Assembly: GCA_008638375.1 (NCBI GenBank)
Contig: CM018035.1
Location: forward strand, 37,194,824 to 37,258,823
DNA from: Nyssa sinensis
Lineage: Eukaryota > Streptophyta > Magnoliopsida > Cornales > Nyssaceae
Length of the DNA stretch: 64,000 nt
Reading direction: 5' to 3'
Of the stretch, positions 1 through 12,985 are shown in pieces. The position numbers and the translations under genes were made by a program. The notes under the pieces were generated by a model. That model made no database searches, was not told the origin of the DNA, and saw only the letters and a list, made by a program, of their open reading frames with translations. Positions within the stretch are counted from its first letter, which is position 1. The number at the start of each line of letters is the position of its first letter.

Positions 1-854
1 TATATGCAAAATGAGAGTCTAGTTCGAAACAGAATCCACTAATGAAAGTGAAAAGATGACAAATGCTTTTGGAAATGGAAACAGGTTTTACCCCCATTTT
101 CACTATGCATGTTTATATGTTTTGAAGTAATGCTTTTGAAGATGGAAGCAAGTTTATACCCCCATTTTATTATGCATGTTTATATGTTTTGAAATGTTTA
201 TGCTCTATTTAAAGAAATACATGTTTAGCCTTGAATACTTTAAATGTTTCAAAGCTATCTTTATGAAGAATGCATGTACTCTATGTTCAAAGTATACGAG
301 CAATTGGTAGTGAGTATTTTATAAACTCTCATGTTCGAAATCACTGCCAATTGAAACCCCATGAAAAATGTAGGAATTACTCATTGGGCTTCTCGAAGCT
401 CACCCCATTCCCTAACATTTTTCAGGTATTGACGATGAGTGGGAGCCGTGCTCCACTTTTGGATAATGACAAATGGCTGTATAGGATTATGGACTTTTGG
501 AAGTAGTTAGAATCTGTAGTTGGATGGATTATGATGTAATAGACTTTGGACAATATGTACTTAAGCCCTAGAGGCGTTTGAATATGTAATATGTATAAAA
601 CCTTAGAATTTTTATTTATGCTATGAATGTATTATCATGTGTACCGCTATGAAGAGCGGCAAGTACCGGGCAGATGTGCGAAAGTTTTTAATAAGAAAAG
701 AAAAGAAAAAAAAAGTTTTTCACGCTTCCGCAAACCACATGTCGCATATCTATTCGATACCGCTGCTTATGTGAGCCTTGCCCTAAGGCCCTCGGGCGGA
801 AGGGTGGCTGGTCCCGACACGAGATTCACAAAGCGTGGGTTTCGGGTCGTGACA
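1..854 (+). repeat. A-family LTR, 3' part, cut by the window edge
   Basis: This stretch matches the last ~920 bp of the solo A LTR ending at 17182, in the same order: the gagtctggttcgaaacag block, the 'ggaaatgg...ttttaccccca' block, the gcttctcgaagctcacc hairpin, CTAACATTTTTCAGG at 412-426, the cacgcttccgcaaa block, and the terminal gtttcgggtcgtgaca. No primer binding site follows position 854, so it is a solo LTR or a 3' LTR. Its left end lies outside the window, so no TSD can be checked. Confidence 0.85.
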
Positions 855-2138
855 CACTCTCACGCCCACCATTTCTCTAGCATTCCCAGCTTCATCACCT
901 AAAATAACACCTAATGCCTCCTAATTTCCTATTCCTACGACCTCCCTCGCTTCACCTCCCAAGGCTCGATTGAGCATTAGAAGCAACTTTCTATGAATAT
1001 AACTTGAATAAAAAAAAAGAGTTAAAATAACCAAAAATAAATAAAAAGTGCACTTTCACCAACTGACCACGAAAACTCGAAGGTTGATGGACCGATAACG
1101 ATAATAAAAGCCTTGTAGATGAACACAATAATGAGTCTTTGCTCTCTTACTCCCTAGTGGAGTTCGCCACTGTGAGCACGAGCACAAGCACTAGAAAAAT
1201 CTAGTCACGACTTTTAAAGTCCGCTCCCTCAAAGTGGGAGAGCAATACACCCTCTTTTCAAATTGGGATGTACATGAATACACAAAGGAATCGCCAGCTT
1301 ATTTTAGGCTAAATAACAAGCAAACTTGATACAGCCCGCGAAGAATACATGTAAAGAGAATAACAAAGAAAAATTGAAATTACATTGCTTTAATCTTATT
1401 TGCATTCTAAACCCGTTGACATATGTTAAAATAAAGTAAAGAAAAATTGATCTACAATGAACCAAAGAAATTTGAATCCGAGAATTAAGGTACGAGATAG
1501 GAAGGGATTAGGCACCCATCCTGCACAGTTCAAATGGACTGGCCTCAAGTGTTCATCCACAAGGCTTAATATTCCATGACATAAATAAGATGTAGAGTGA
1601 GTATATAGATAATGATAGTAATGACATGAACGAACAAAAATACATCCAACAAATAAGTAACCCAAGCCCACAAATAAGTGGAGAGCAACCAAATAAGTAA
1701 AATAAGCCAAAAGAAATGGAGAGGGAGAGAGAAAGAGATTGACATGAATGAAATAATAAAAAGGTCATAAAGGGAGAGATGGGATGTGGGAAAAAAGACA
1801 TAAAGTAAATAGCTTAAAGAAAAAAAGTAGACTCGGGCCCATGAGGCATCCTACATATCTATTCAGATAATGGAATTAGAGCCAACGTAGGTTCTCTAAT
1901 CCAATTTATTCTATCAATAGTGATAGGATAAATTAAATTAGGAAAATAGAGAATATTAGGGTTTTAGGAAGTGCAGCTGATTATTTGTGTTGAATCAAAC
2001 AAGGCTTGAGCATGAACTCCTTGGATTGAATCTTCAATGGTGTAAAACTCCTCCTTCAATAGGATTAGAACTATTGCTTGTATAGAATAAGGCTTCAAGA
2101 AATATGAAAGAAGAAATATAGAAAACTATTGCAGTAGC
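855..2138 (-). repeat. Old repeat fragment, inverted relative to the copy at about 22190-23060
   Basis: No gene is visible. Read on the minus strand, about 1250-2130 aligns with the plus strand of about 22200-23050. Shared blocks include a tract around 'caagccttgtttgattcaaca', 'atgggcccgagtctac', 'aggccagtccatt', 'aggatgggtgcctaa' and 'caagtttgcttgttatttagcc'. The region after the last block, with short matches to 'ggcgactcc', recalls the start of the internal region in Tat/Ogre-type Ty3/gypsy elements. That family assignment is a weak inference. 855-1100 shows nothing recognisable. Confidence 0.55.
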
Positions 2139-2143
2139 ACCTG

Positions 2144-4834
2144 TGTCGCGACCCGAAACCCACCCTATACGGATCTTGTGTTGCGGGGCCGACCCTAAGG
2201 CCGTCCCTACTTTTTCCATTCCTGTATCAATGTACTAAAAATTTAAAACAATAATCAGTGAAAGTCTTTTCTATACAATAATCAACAGAATTTTTTTCTA
2301 TATAAAAATCAGCGGAAGTCTTTCAATACATAATATGGTTCTACAATAATCAAAAATAAGAACTAAACATAACCAGCACCCGTGGGTGGTGAATACATGG
2401 GAGAACTAAAACATAAACTGGTACAGTTCCTCAAAATGCCCTCCTACGCCTTCAGACTTCTACTGGGGTCTTGCAGCATCGCTACTTGAAATGTGGTCAG
2501 GTGGAATGAGCTACAAAAGCTCGGTAAGTAAATACAGATCTCCGACACTAGTATTGGTCACCATAAAAGAATATGAATACGTGAATAAGAATATGATAGC
2601 CAATCATATGAAGTAAGATGTTGTGATAGCCAATGAAAATAGTTGCCATAATGGCCAATCGACAATGGTGTCACAATGTACAATCAGGAATAATGCATAT
2701 AACATCAACATGGAACTCTCACTAACAATATATCAACATGAAATGTACTGCACTTTTACGGGTTCTTACTTCTCGAGATCTCTTTTACGGGTTCTTACAA
2801 TCAGCACTTTTACGGGTTCTTACTTCTCGAGATCTCTTTTCGCAAACCGAACTCCACGGTTGAGTCTGGAATGCTTGAAATAATAAAAATTTACTATTCT
2901 TTTATTTTAATCAGAGTCCGTTTGACTACTTTTTGAATTAGGGGCATTTTGGTAATTTTTCCTTTAAATTAAATATTATTTTATTACTTGGGGTCAAAAT
3001 CTAATTATCATAAGTTCTGGGTAAATCTATAATTATCATAAAGTCCTATTCGAATTTGGAATAGCAAAACAATAGATATCTCCTAAACCTTGGATAAGTT
3101 ATCCTTGTTCTCATTTTCAATTTAGTTTATATCTACTATGCTTGCATCCAAACAGCCCCAAATCACCATTTTTTTTAACTTTTAAAAATCCCTCATGGCA
3201 GCACCTGTACTGGGCTGGGCGGGTCAACTCGACCCGACCCATGGCCCAAAAACACAAAAACTCTAACACGCACAACGCTGGTGCGCGCTTGGCTAGCCTT
3301 GTGGGTGGTCGTCTTCTCCGGCCACAGTGGTACTTTTTCGGCGATGTTTTGATGTCCGACCACCGAGGTCCTCTTCTACTCCTCATGGGCTTTTCATATC
3401 TACCCTCAAAATTCAGTTTGCATCACAAGAAGGCCTCGAAAAATGGAGTTGCAGCCAACTCCGGCGAGCTGTCCCAATTTTTCGGCGGACTGAATTTTCA
3501 CTATTTCATGGCTTTTTAGCCATTGTTTTGAGCCCAATTTTTACCTACAAGTTGCTGCACTTATGGAAAAAATTTCAAATTCATAAAACCTAGCTAAAAT
3601 GATCTAAAACCCATTGACCCAGAAATTTCCTTCGAACTTTAAATTAGTTTTTCTCACTCATTCCTTAAGCAAATGAGCTGCGGTTTCTTCCTAAATTCAC
3701 CATTTTTCATGCTCTTTAAAACCATATAATTCTTTCTAAGCTTTAAGCAATTCTACAAAAAATCCAGCAAATTCGAAACTTGAAATATACAGTAAATTCT
3801 CACCTTTTTCTTTCTATTTCTTTTTCGTTCTTCTTCTGTTTCTATTCTGAAGATCCAGAGACCTCTCAACTTTTTTGTTTTATGTGTTTTATTTCCATTA
3901 CATTTTAGTATACATAGGTATATATCTATGGAGCAGCAGTGCACCGCCCCTCATGGTTTTTCTTTCTTTCTTTCTCTTTTCTTTCCCACTTGTAACAGCC
4001 TTCTTAGACTTTCTTTCCTCTATTCACGGTTGAGGATTTTTCTTTCTTCTTTCTGATTTCTTTTTTTCTATCTTAGCTTAGATATATATATATATATATA
4101 TATAATAAATATATAACATGTACACACACACCAACGCACACTTGCACATGTTGCACTTGCAGCTTCCCTTTTTCTTTTCTTTTTCTATTATTTCTTTTCC
4201 TGCTTTATTTCCTTTCTGCTTCATTGTTTCTTTTACATTAGATATTTGTATTTATATATATATATATATAATATGTTCAATTTCCCCATGGTGTTAGTAG
4301 CTTGCTTCTTCCCTTCAATACACACAAACACACAGTAGATTACACACACACACTGGTCACGCATCCATGGCATGCTGACCCCTTTTCTTGACTTTCTCCT
4401 TTATCTCTTTTTTTGATATTTTAAATTAAAGATATACATATATATATATATATATATATTTATATACCTTATACAATACTATATATATATATATACGTAT
4501 ATTATATTTTAATCGTACACTCATATATATCCATATACATACATATATACCTATTTCCATAATCATATACATACAATTATTTTTAGCGGCCTACACATAT
4601 GAAATCGTACACATGCATGGAAATGCCTGCGTACATGCATTACGATGTTCAGTCTTGGGTTGCTCGGGCGTTGCCCGGCAATGTACGTAAAAATGAATCG
4701 CTCACATTCTAATACCGTTCAGTCCCTATGATATCATGATATAGAGCTTTAATAGCTCAGTTTACAACTAGTGTTATGCTACTCGACCGGGTCTACCTCG
4801 GTATACGTGCCATATCTCGGGTCGGGATATTACA
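2144..4834 (-). repeat. Element B 3' LTR (left copy), with an internal deletion
   Basis: It starts tgtcgcgacccg and ends gggtcgggatattaca. It is 2.69 kb, against about 3.47 kb for the right copy. The missing ~0.8 kb corresponds to about 8725-9535 of the right copy. At the junction (about 2750-2840) a short block with 'cttttacgggttcttac' is repeated three times. The rest aligns with the right copy, including the TA/CA microsatellites at 4080-4500. Confidence 0.85.
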
Positions 4835-4850
4835 TTCTTACCCCCCTTAA
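4835..4850 (-). other. Element B polypurine tract
   Basis: On the minus strand this reads TTAAGGGGGGTAAGAA directly before the LTR start TGTAATATCCCGACCC. That is the expected place and composition for the primer of plus-strand DNA synthesis. Confidence 0.8.
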
Positions 4851-7800
4851 AAATAAGTTTGTCCCCAAACTTAGCAGTTCTAACTCGAGTGTTCCCCGTG
4901 GTTCCTTAACATCGTGGTATAACTTAAATAGGCGTTTACATTTAACTAGATAAAAAATTTCTGCTGAGAATCAAGTTTTACCGTCACATCAAATCAAGTT
5001 TTACAGTCACATCAGATCAGGTTTTACCTTTCTAAAATTTTCAAGTGTATTTCAAAACCTTTACGTGAATCTCAATTCCTTTCTATGGTTCTCCTAGTTC
5101 TCCATAAATTTAAGGCATCACTTGGTGAACAAAATCATGAACTTTCCTAAACATGGTTTTAAAACTCTATCCATTAAGTCTACTATTATATCTGGGGTAT
5201 ATATCATTCCAACGGTGTCATATGGAACTCATAGAGTTCATATCGGTTTCTAAGTGTCATTCCCTCTATAATAGGCTTACCGTTCAACTAATTATTCCTT
5301 GACCTCAATTCAACTGTGTAAGAGTATCTGTGTCCCTGGTCTGTATTTCATGTGTTCAGTATCTAACATGGTTCAATGATAGTTCCCTTGATGGTTATGT
5401 AAGCAATGAGTCAATAGTCTAGGTGTTCAGTTTCTTCATTCAGTTAGCAACATATAGGGACATATTCGAATGTGTAAAAATAACATAAAATATAAACCGG
5501 TCATAAGTAAGTATAAGGGTATCTTTTTCCACTGATGTAGTACTAGAAACTCAGAAATTCTCTGATTCCTAATTTCCTAAGGATGGTACCTCCTATTAGA
5601 GGTCTTTGTAACTGTTGCCAATCCCTGTTAGGTTCTTTCAAACTATCTTTCATCTCTCAATTCATTGTTACATCTATTCCTTTTTAGTGTAGAAGCATTC
5701 TAATTAACAGTTACGTGTCACTTGTCACTTGTATTGTCTTTCAAGGTGTTACTACTCTGTCTAGATATCACTATTAGTTCTACTACTTTTCCAGGGTATT
5801 TCCATTCTATTTAGATATTACTGTCAAATTAACTGCTTTTCAAAGCGTCATATTTTCAATTCTATGTTACATTCTATCCTTTAATGTGCACTAATCGTTT
5901 TCCTCATTCATTATGGAACGTAATTCAATTCTCATAAATTCTCATAGTATAGAACAATCATCTAAGCTTAAACATCAAGTTCATAATCCGTAAATAAAAT
6001 TTCAATTTTCAATAACTCTCGCAATATAGAACGATCGTCAAATCATAAACATCAAGTCTATAGTCTGGAAATAGTCATTTAATTCTCAATGGCTTCCTCA
6101 ATATAGAACAATCATCAAATGGTAACTCAATAGATATCACGTACATGCTTTCATAAGATAGAATAATCATCAAGGATTACTAATTTCAGTATCACCATGA
6201 TTCCTTCCAAGTTTTTTTTAAGTATAACTACTACTTCCCATTCAAGCCTCGTTTATCTGTCTATATCATTTATCGAAACCTCCTTCAATATTTTTAGTGT
6301 CACAATCTAAAGCATTCTCATTATTTACCTCTACGTAGTACTATTCTTAACGATCACTATTTACTTGCTCGTCTTAGTTATTCAGGAATCATCAACTTTT
6401 ATCATAACATGTAGTATTTTCCCAAAACTAGTCAACCTTTAGTATCTTAACTTGCTTCTATCTTCTTACAGTCACGAATCATTGAATTGTTTTTAAACCA
6501 TCAATTTCTTTCTTAGATCGGCTAAGAATTGTACACTTATGATCTGTACCTCCTATATTCTATGTATATCACTTATTTCTAATGATTTCCCAATGTATAA
6601 CATTCAGTGATAATGACTTTTTCAAGAGCCGCCATTCATTCTATCTCATTTATCAAGTAATCATTCATATCTATAACAGTATGTAGTTCATTTTAAAGAT
6701 TATAAATCTTTGCATTTAAATCTGTCATTGTTCCTTGAAGTTTATCAATCACTTACTTATTTAACTCATCAATGTCTTTCAAATTCTACGAGATGATAAT
6801 ATGTCGGTCTAATACTCGTATATCCATGTTACGTACTCTACTTGTTTCATGCATAACATCTATCATCAATAATTCATTGAACAGTTAACATATAACTTAG
6901 GAGTTCTGTTTCTATGTTCAGTTAGTAGTAAATGTTGGAGCTATAAATCAATATGTAGAGCTAACATTTAACAATATTGGGCACTTGTAAACAACTAAAA
7001 AATACCTGTGACTACTAGTACAGTAGCTCGATCATCTCCTAAAACTATTCACTGTAAAAGATCAATGGTCAGAATTCATATACGAGTATATCTATCATGT
7101 CAGGATTTTCTCTACTTGGGCATTAGTAATACCAGTACATCAGTCTTATCTCCCATGAACTACTTATTACAAATCTATTTTAACACCAAATCTTTGATAT
7201 CAACTGAGTCCAATAATTCAAACTTAATACTTTGATCATCTCATGATATCACTGGGTTTGGTAGGATAGGTGTAGTGGTGTTATAGAATTCCATTCATCA
7301 AGTCCACTGGGCATGTGTCGTCCTAACAGTATCATAAGGAATTCGTAGTATCTGTGTTGATTTCTAAATGTCATTTCTTCTATATCACTAGACCTAACTC
7401 CCAAGTATAGGCTAATCATTGAGAATACCTATGCTTCTGATTTGTATCTTGTGTGTTCTATGTTTAATATTTCTAAACAATGATCCTTATGGTTACCATA
7501 AAATGGTTCAGTAAATAGCCTAGAGTTCATATGCTTTTCTATCTAACATTCTCCAATAATAACCTTCTTGATGTAATAGAATCCGTAAATCAATCATCTA
7601 AGTGTTCAATTGCTAAGTTCAGTTTAGTGAAAATGTGGGGACATCAATAAGTGTGTAGAGTCAACATAAAATCTCAATAGTCTATAAATGTTATGAATAA
7701 CTAGAGAAGTACCTGTGACTACTAATATAGTAGTTTAATCATTTCCTGGTGTTTACTATTTGTTGTAAAAGATAACAATTAACATTTACGTAAGATAGGC

Positions 7801-8082
7801 AAGTCAGTAGTCATATACGAGTCTAGTGTAATAATTAAGCATTATCTACGGCTGACTCCCAAGTAAAGCCTCAATGACCCTTTTCATCAGTCACTCTAAG
7901 CTATTTATGTGATCCATAATTATCAATGTATTCCTTGTGATAACCATGTTTATAAAGATAACCAGTAAGATGTCCAGTCAATGTATAAGATAATAGTCAA
8001 TGATCGTATAAAATAAAACGTCAGTATTATCTATCAATTCTAATTTTAGTCCCATCTCCCATGACTCACAATCGAACCTATA
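4851..8082 (-). other. Element B internal region, no recognisable coding sequence
   Basis: AT-rich sequence with no long open frame and no gag or pol motif that I can find. It contains diverged direct repeats about 700 bp apart. For example, about 6900-7075 (gttcagttagtag...acctgtgactactagtacagtag) matches about 7610-7775, and about 5200-5480 resembles about 7290-7640. Loss of coding with intact priming sites fits a LARD-type non-autonomous element. Confidence 0.65.
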
Positions 8083-8095
8083 GCTCTGATTACCA
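8083..8095 (-). other. Element B primer binding site
   Basis: Minus strand TGGTAATCAGAGC sits 3 nt inside the right LTR. It is the initiator-Met site TGGTATCAGAGC with one extra A. Confidence 0.65.
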
Positions 8096-8098
8096 AGT

Positions 8099-9829
8099 TG
8101 TCGTGACCCGAAACCCACCCTATGCGGATCTCGTGTCGCGGGGATGACCCTAAGGCCATCCCTACTTTTTCCATTCCTATATCATAGTACTACTATGCAA
8201 TGTACTAAAACTTTAAAACAATAATCAAGTGGAAGTCTTTTCTATACAATAATCAGCGGAAGTCTTTTCAATATAAAAATCAACGGAAGTCTTCCAATAC
8301 ATAATATGGTTCTACAATAATCAAAAATAAGAAATAAACATAACCAGCACCCGTGGGTGGTGAATACATGGGAGAACTAAAATATAAACTGGTACAGTTC
8401 CTCAAAATGTCCTCCTACGCCCTCAGACTCCTACTGGGGTCTTGCAGCATCGCTACCTGAAATGTGGTAAGTAAGGTGGAATGAGCTACAAAAGCTCAGC
8501 AAGTAAATACAGATTTCTGACATTGGTATTGGTGACCATAAAAGAATAAGAATCTATGAATGAGAATATGATAGCCAATCATATGAAGTAAGATGTTGTG
8601 ATAGCCAATGACAACAGTTCCCATAATGGCCAATGAACAGTGGGGTCACAATGTACAATGAGGAATAATGGATATAACATTAACATGGAACTCTCAATAA
8701 CAATATATCAACATCAAATGTACGGCCACAATAAACTGATCACAATCAAATCAATAAAGAATGTCTCTCAGTATAAGATAAGTCATAAGGGATAATGTCA
8801 TTCAACAATCATAGTCATATCAATCATATAAGAGATGCATTTACACTGTTCAGGGTTCGGCATGCCCTCGATCCTTTGGGGCCCGGCAAACCCCCCAATG
8901 GAAACTCCAATCAAACCAAACTCCAATGTATTGCAAAGTGTCCGTTTATGGACTTGACCCGTAGGTCTCCAGTAGATCAGAAAGCATTAGATGGATATCG
9001 TGACTGAGCATGAATCCGGTACACATAAACATATCTTGATCATAAGTGATTCCATAAGAGTATAAAAAGGAATGTCATATATACAGTGGAAACATAACGG
9101 TAAGCCTTTCAAGGCATGGCTCAACATGATAACAATGATATAGCAATCAATCAATGTCCACAAGATAGAATAATATCACATTGTGGAAAATAATAATATC
9201 AGGTACGTTCGAGAGTACAAGGTTGGCAGTAAAGAAAATAAACTTGGCTTTCAAAACACCACATGGAAGAGAAAGTGAATTTGCTTACCTTAAAAATGCG
9301 TTCTTAGATCAGTATCCTGCGATTCTGCCATTTCCTTTCGAGTTCCCTATATATCAGTAAATACGTCTCAATTTTAATGCTATTTATCAAATTTTATGTC
9401 TTGCTATTATAAGTATCTCTTTTACTAATTTAGACTCTACCATTGAATCTAAAATGTCGAACAAAGTCGGTTTAGGCTTTCGCGGAATTCAATTCAGCCT
9501 TCGGTACTAAAAAGGGCAAAACGGTCATTTTGTATTTTTATAGGTTCTTACTTCGCGAGACCTCTTTTGGAAAATCGGACTCCACAGTTGAGTTCGGAAT
9601 GCTCAAAATAATAAAAATTCACTATTCTTTTATTTTAATCGGAGTCCATTTGACTACTTTTTGAATTAGGGGTATTTTGGTAATTTTTCCTTTAAATGAA
9701 ATATTATTTTATTACTTGGGGTGAAAATCTAATTATTATAAGTTTTGGGTAAATTTATAATTATCATAAAGTCCTATTCCAATTTGGAATAGCCAAACAA
9801 TGGATATCTCCTAAACCTTGGATAAGGTA
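8099..9829 (-). repeat. Element B 5' LTR, first part
   Basis: It starts tgtcgtgacccgaaaccc and is interrupted after aggta at 9825-9829 by insertion C. It holds a splice-like mini-exon: on the minus strand, acceptor ...atatag at 9347 and up, exon 9289-9346 (58 nt), donor AAG|GTAAGC at 9288. A further acceptor, TTTCAG|GTAGC, lies at 8457-8459. The left LTR lost the mini-exon through its deletion. Confidence 0.88.
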
Positions 9830-12810
9830 TGTAAAGACTTGGAATTTATTTTTTGGAATGAAATTTTTTTTTTTAATATATATCATCATCATCATCATTA
9901 TTATTATTATTATTAAAATGTGTTGTGTGTGTATATATATATATATATATATGTACAGGGAATTAAATGTGTATATGTATATATATTTATATATATAAAT
10001 ATGTAAACCTGATTTTGTGCCCCACCCGTGTGTGTGTGTGTACTGTGTACAGTGTTTTTGTGTGTGTGTAGATTGAGTGTAAATCACTCAAGGTGGCATG
10101 GTGTGGGTTGTGGTGTGTAAGAGAGTGGGTGGGTTAGGTGTGAGTGTAAATAAGTGTTCTCTGTGTGTGTGTGTGTCATATAGGTGGGTGTGTGCAGACC
10201 GATCGTGTAGAGAGAGAGAGAGAGTGTGTGTGTAATACATGTGTATACATATGAGTTCTGATTTTTGAGAGAAAACAAAAAGAGAAAGGCCAAGGGGAGG
10301 AACTAAGAGTGCTTTGGAGAACTGAGGAGACTTAGGGGTGGAGAACAGAAGTGAGAGTTCAAGAAGAGGAGTGAGAAAATCAAACCAAGGTATGTTTTGT
10401 ATAGTTTCGGTTTTAAGATTTTTAAGCTTGTTTAATTGATTTGATTTTAGGGCCTTGTAATGTATAAAATTTAGGTCATTTTGCAAAAAGAATGAATTAA
10501 AATGGTTAGGAAATAAGTGAAAGAGAGGGAGTTGCAGGTCGGGCGGGATAATCGGGTTGGTGGGTTTTCTTGCTTCAAAACTTAATCTAAATGGCCTAGA
10601 TCTAACTCTATAAGGTGCAGAAAACGAATGGAGGTAATTTGGGCTTGAAACAGTGGGGAAAATGCAAGGAAATAGGTTGGCCGGAGAGTCGGCCGTGACT
10701 CTTTGACCTCCTATTCAGTGACGGTTGAGTGACCCAAATTGAAAATAGGAGGTTAGAAATGGAATCTAGGGAAAAAAATGGAAGAAAACGGCATTTTGAA
10801 AACACTGATAGTCGACCGAAATAGTGTCACAGGTGCCGGAGAAGACGACGGAGATACGCCGGAACCCTACCAAAAAATCGGGGAAGAAGGGCACTAGTTC
10901 TGGGTCGGGTTCGGGTACGGGTCCAGGTCGGGTCAAGACCAACCCGTCGCCCTCTGCGTGTCAGCCATAAGTTTTAAATTAAAAATGAAATTAGGGGTGT
11001 TTGGCTGCAGGTTTACCAAATTGAAATTGGAATTAAATTAGGAATAGGAATATCCTATCCTTGTTTTGGTGGCTATCCAGGGTTGGAATAGGGAATTTGG
11101 ACATTACAATTTAACCCCAGTACTTTTTTAAATTCAATTTGACCCTCCAGAAATTTTCAAAAATTCAACTTTGACCCCAGAACTTTTAAAGAATTATAAT
11201 TTGACCCCCCCTGAATAAAATATTAATTAAATAATTAATTAATTAAATTGATTTAATTAATTTAAATATCACAAATGGTCTAGAGTCCAAATGGGACAAG
11301 TCATTAGTGTATTTTGACTATCTCGACCATTCTGAAACCAATGGTGAGGTCTGTTTTACAAGACGGGGTCCTAAAAAATAAAGGACCCGTAATAACATTT
11401 AAAAATTACCAAAAATGCCCCTAAGTTAAAACATAGTTAAACGACTTCCGAATTAAGTAAAAAAATAATGGAATTTTATTATCTCGACCATTTTGGACTC
11501 AACCGTGGACTCCAATTTGTGAGAAGAGTTCTCGGGATGTAAAGACCCGTAAAAAGTGTAAAATGATCATTTTGCCCTTTTTAGCTCGAATGTCCGAATT
11601 AAATTCCGCGAAAGCCTAAACCTATTTTCTTAGACGTTCCGGACTCAATAGTGGAGTTTAATTTGGCAAAATAGAAACTCATAAAATAAAGACATAAAAT
11701 TTGATGAATAGTATAATTCAAGTAGCAAATGAACTGAGTTACATTTTATGATTTTAGGGACACCGAAAGGCAAGGAGAAAGTGGTCTAACCTTTTGCATT
11801 CTTACTACTAGTTTCGCTACACTACGAGTACGTCTTCCTTGAGTTGAGACTGACCCATCAAGCACGATATATTGTGCTAAGTAAGAAATAGAATTAAGTT
11901 TAGGAGTAACTGCCATGTTGACTTGATGATTCACATATTTGTTTGATTTGCTCATATGCCTATATGTTTCTTGTTATCTTTTGAAAGTTTGGTGATGAGT
12001 GCATATCGTGACTATGTGTATATCACATGTGTTAGTATAATGTGTGGATTATATTCTTCGAGAATTGTTGAAATTATGAAATATGTGATTTAAAGTATGT
12101 GTTAAATGGGTTATTGATGGGCACCACGACGGACCGAGTCTTAAAGATTCGAGCACGAATCCTTTTGAAGAGAGGGGGAATGATAGGCATCATGGTGGAT
12201 CGAGTCTTAAAGATATTTTACAAGTTCCAGATGGGCCCAACACAAGGTTGAGAGCTAAGAAGTTAATTGCATAAAAATGCTAATTGGGTGATTTTCGTAC
12301 AGTTTCAATGTTGCTTCGTAATTTGGGCATAACTCTCTTATCCGAGCTCCGATTGAGATGATTCAAGATTCTATAGAAAGCCAAGGAATAGTTTTACAAC
12401 TTTCATGTTTTGAGTTTTCCGTGATACTGGCTGTAGAAAGGTCGAAATCGGGTTTGAAGTTGCTATACCTACACTGATGACGTTTTTGGCTGCGTGAAAT
12501 TCTAACTTAATTAGTAGGTTTCTTTTATTATTTTAGTTGGTAGTTTAGAATGTTTTGGGCCTGAAAATGTCTAGCCCATATCTTTTATTTAATGTAGGCC
12601 TTATTCGGCCCTAGGGTTTCGTAGAATGTTTTAAAAATAACTTGTAGCCGCATTTGGCAGATAGATGATTATTCAGTAAATTTTTGGGGAGTATTTTCTC
12701 TACGGTTCTTTGAAGAACTATCTGATCTTATAGGGATTTCCCATGGCGTTCACCAACGACTTATCAAATGTATTTTCACCACCGTTTGTGGTGTCTTCCT
12801 TATACCGAAG

Positions 12811-12985
12811 TTCTTGTTTCGCACTAAACAACGGGTTGAGGTTAAATATACCAAGGTTCTTGTTTTGCACTAAACAACGGGTTGAGGTTAAATATACCGA
12901 GGTTCTTGTTTGTCATAAACAACGGGTTGAGGTCATATATACCAAGGTTCTTGTTTGTCGTAAACAACGGGTTGAGGTCTTCCAT
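12811..12985 (+). repeat. Tandem repeat of about 46 bp in the D 5' LTR, 4 units
   Basis: The unit begins ttcttgttt, contains taaacaacgggttgaggt and ends atataccaagg. Starts are at 12811, 12857, 12903 and 12948. The same array occurs in the 3' LTR at about 18415-18586, and two units remain at 17279-17357. Confidence 0.85.

Noticed and set aside
3117..3593. Frames of 88-125 codons on both strands
   Set aside because: They sit in the B LTR, and the homologous stretch in the other LTR (19480-19930) does not keep them open.
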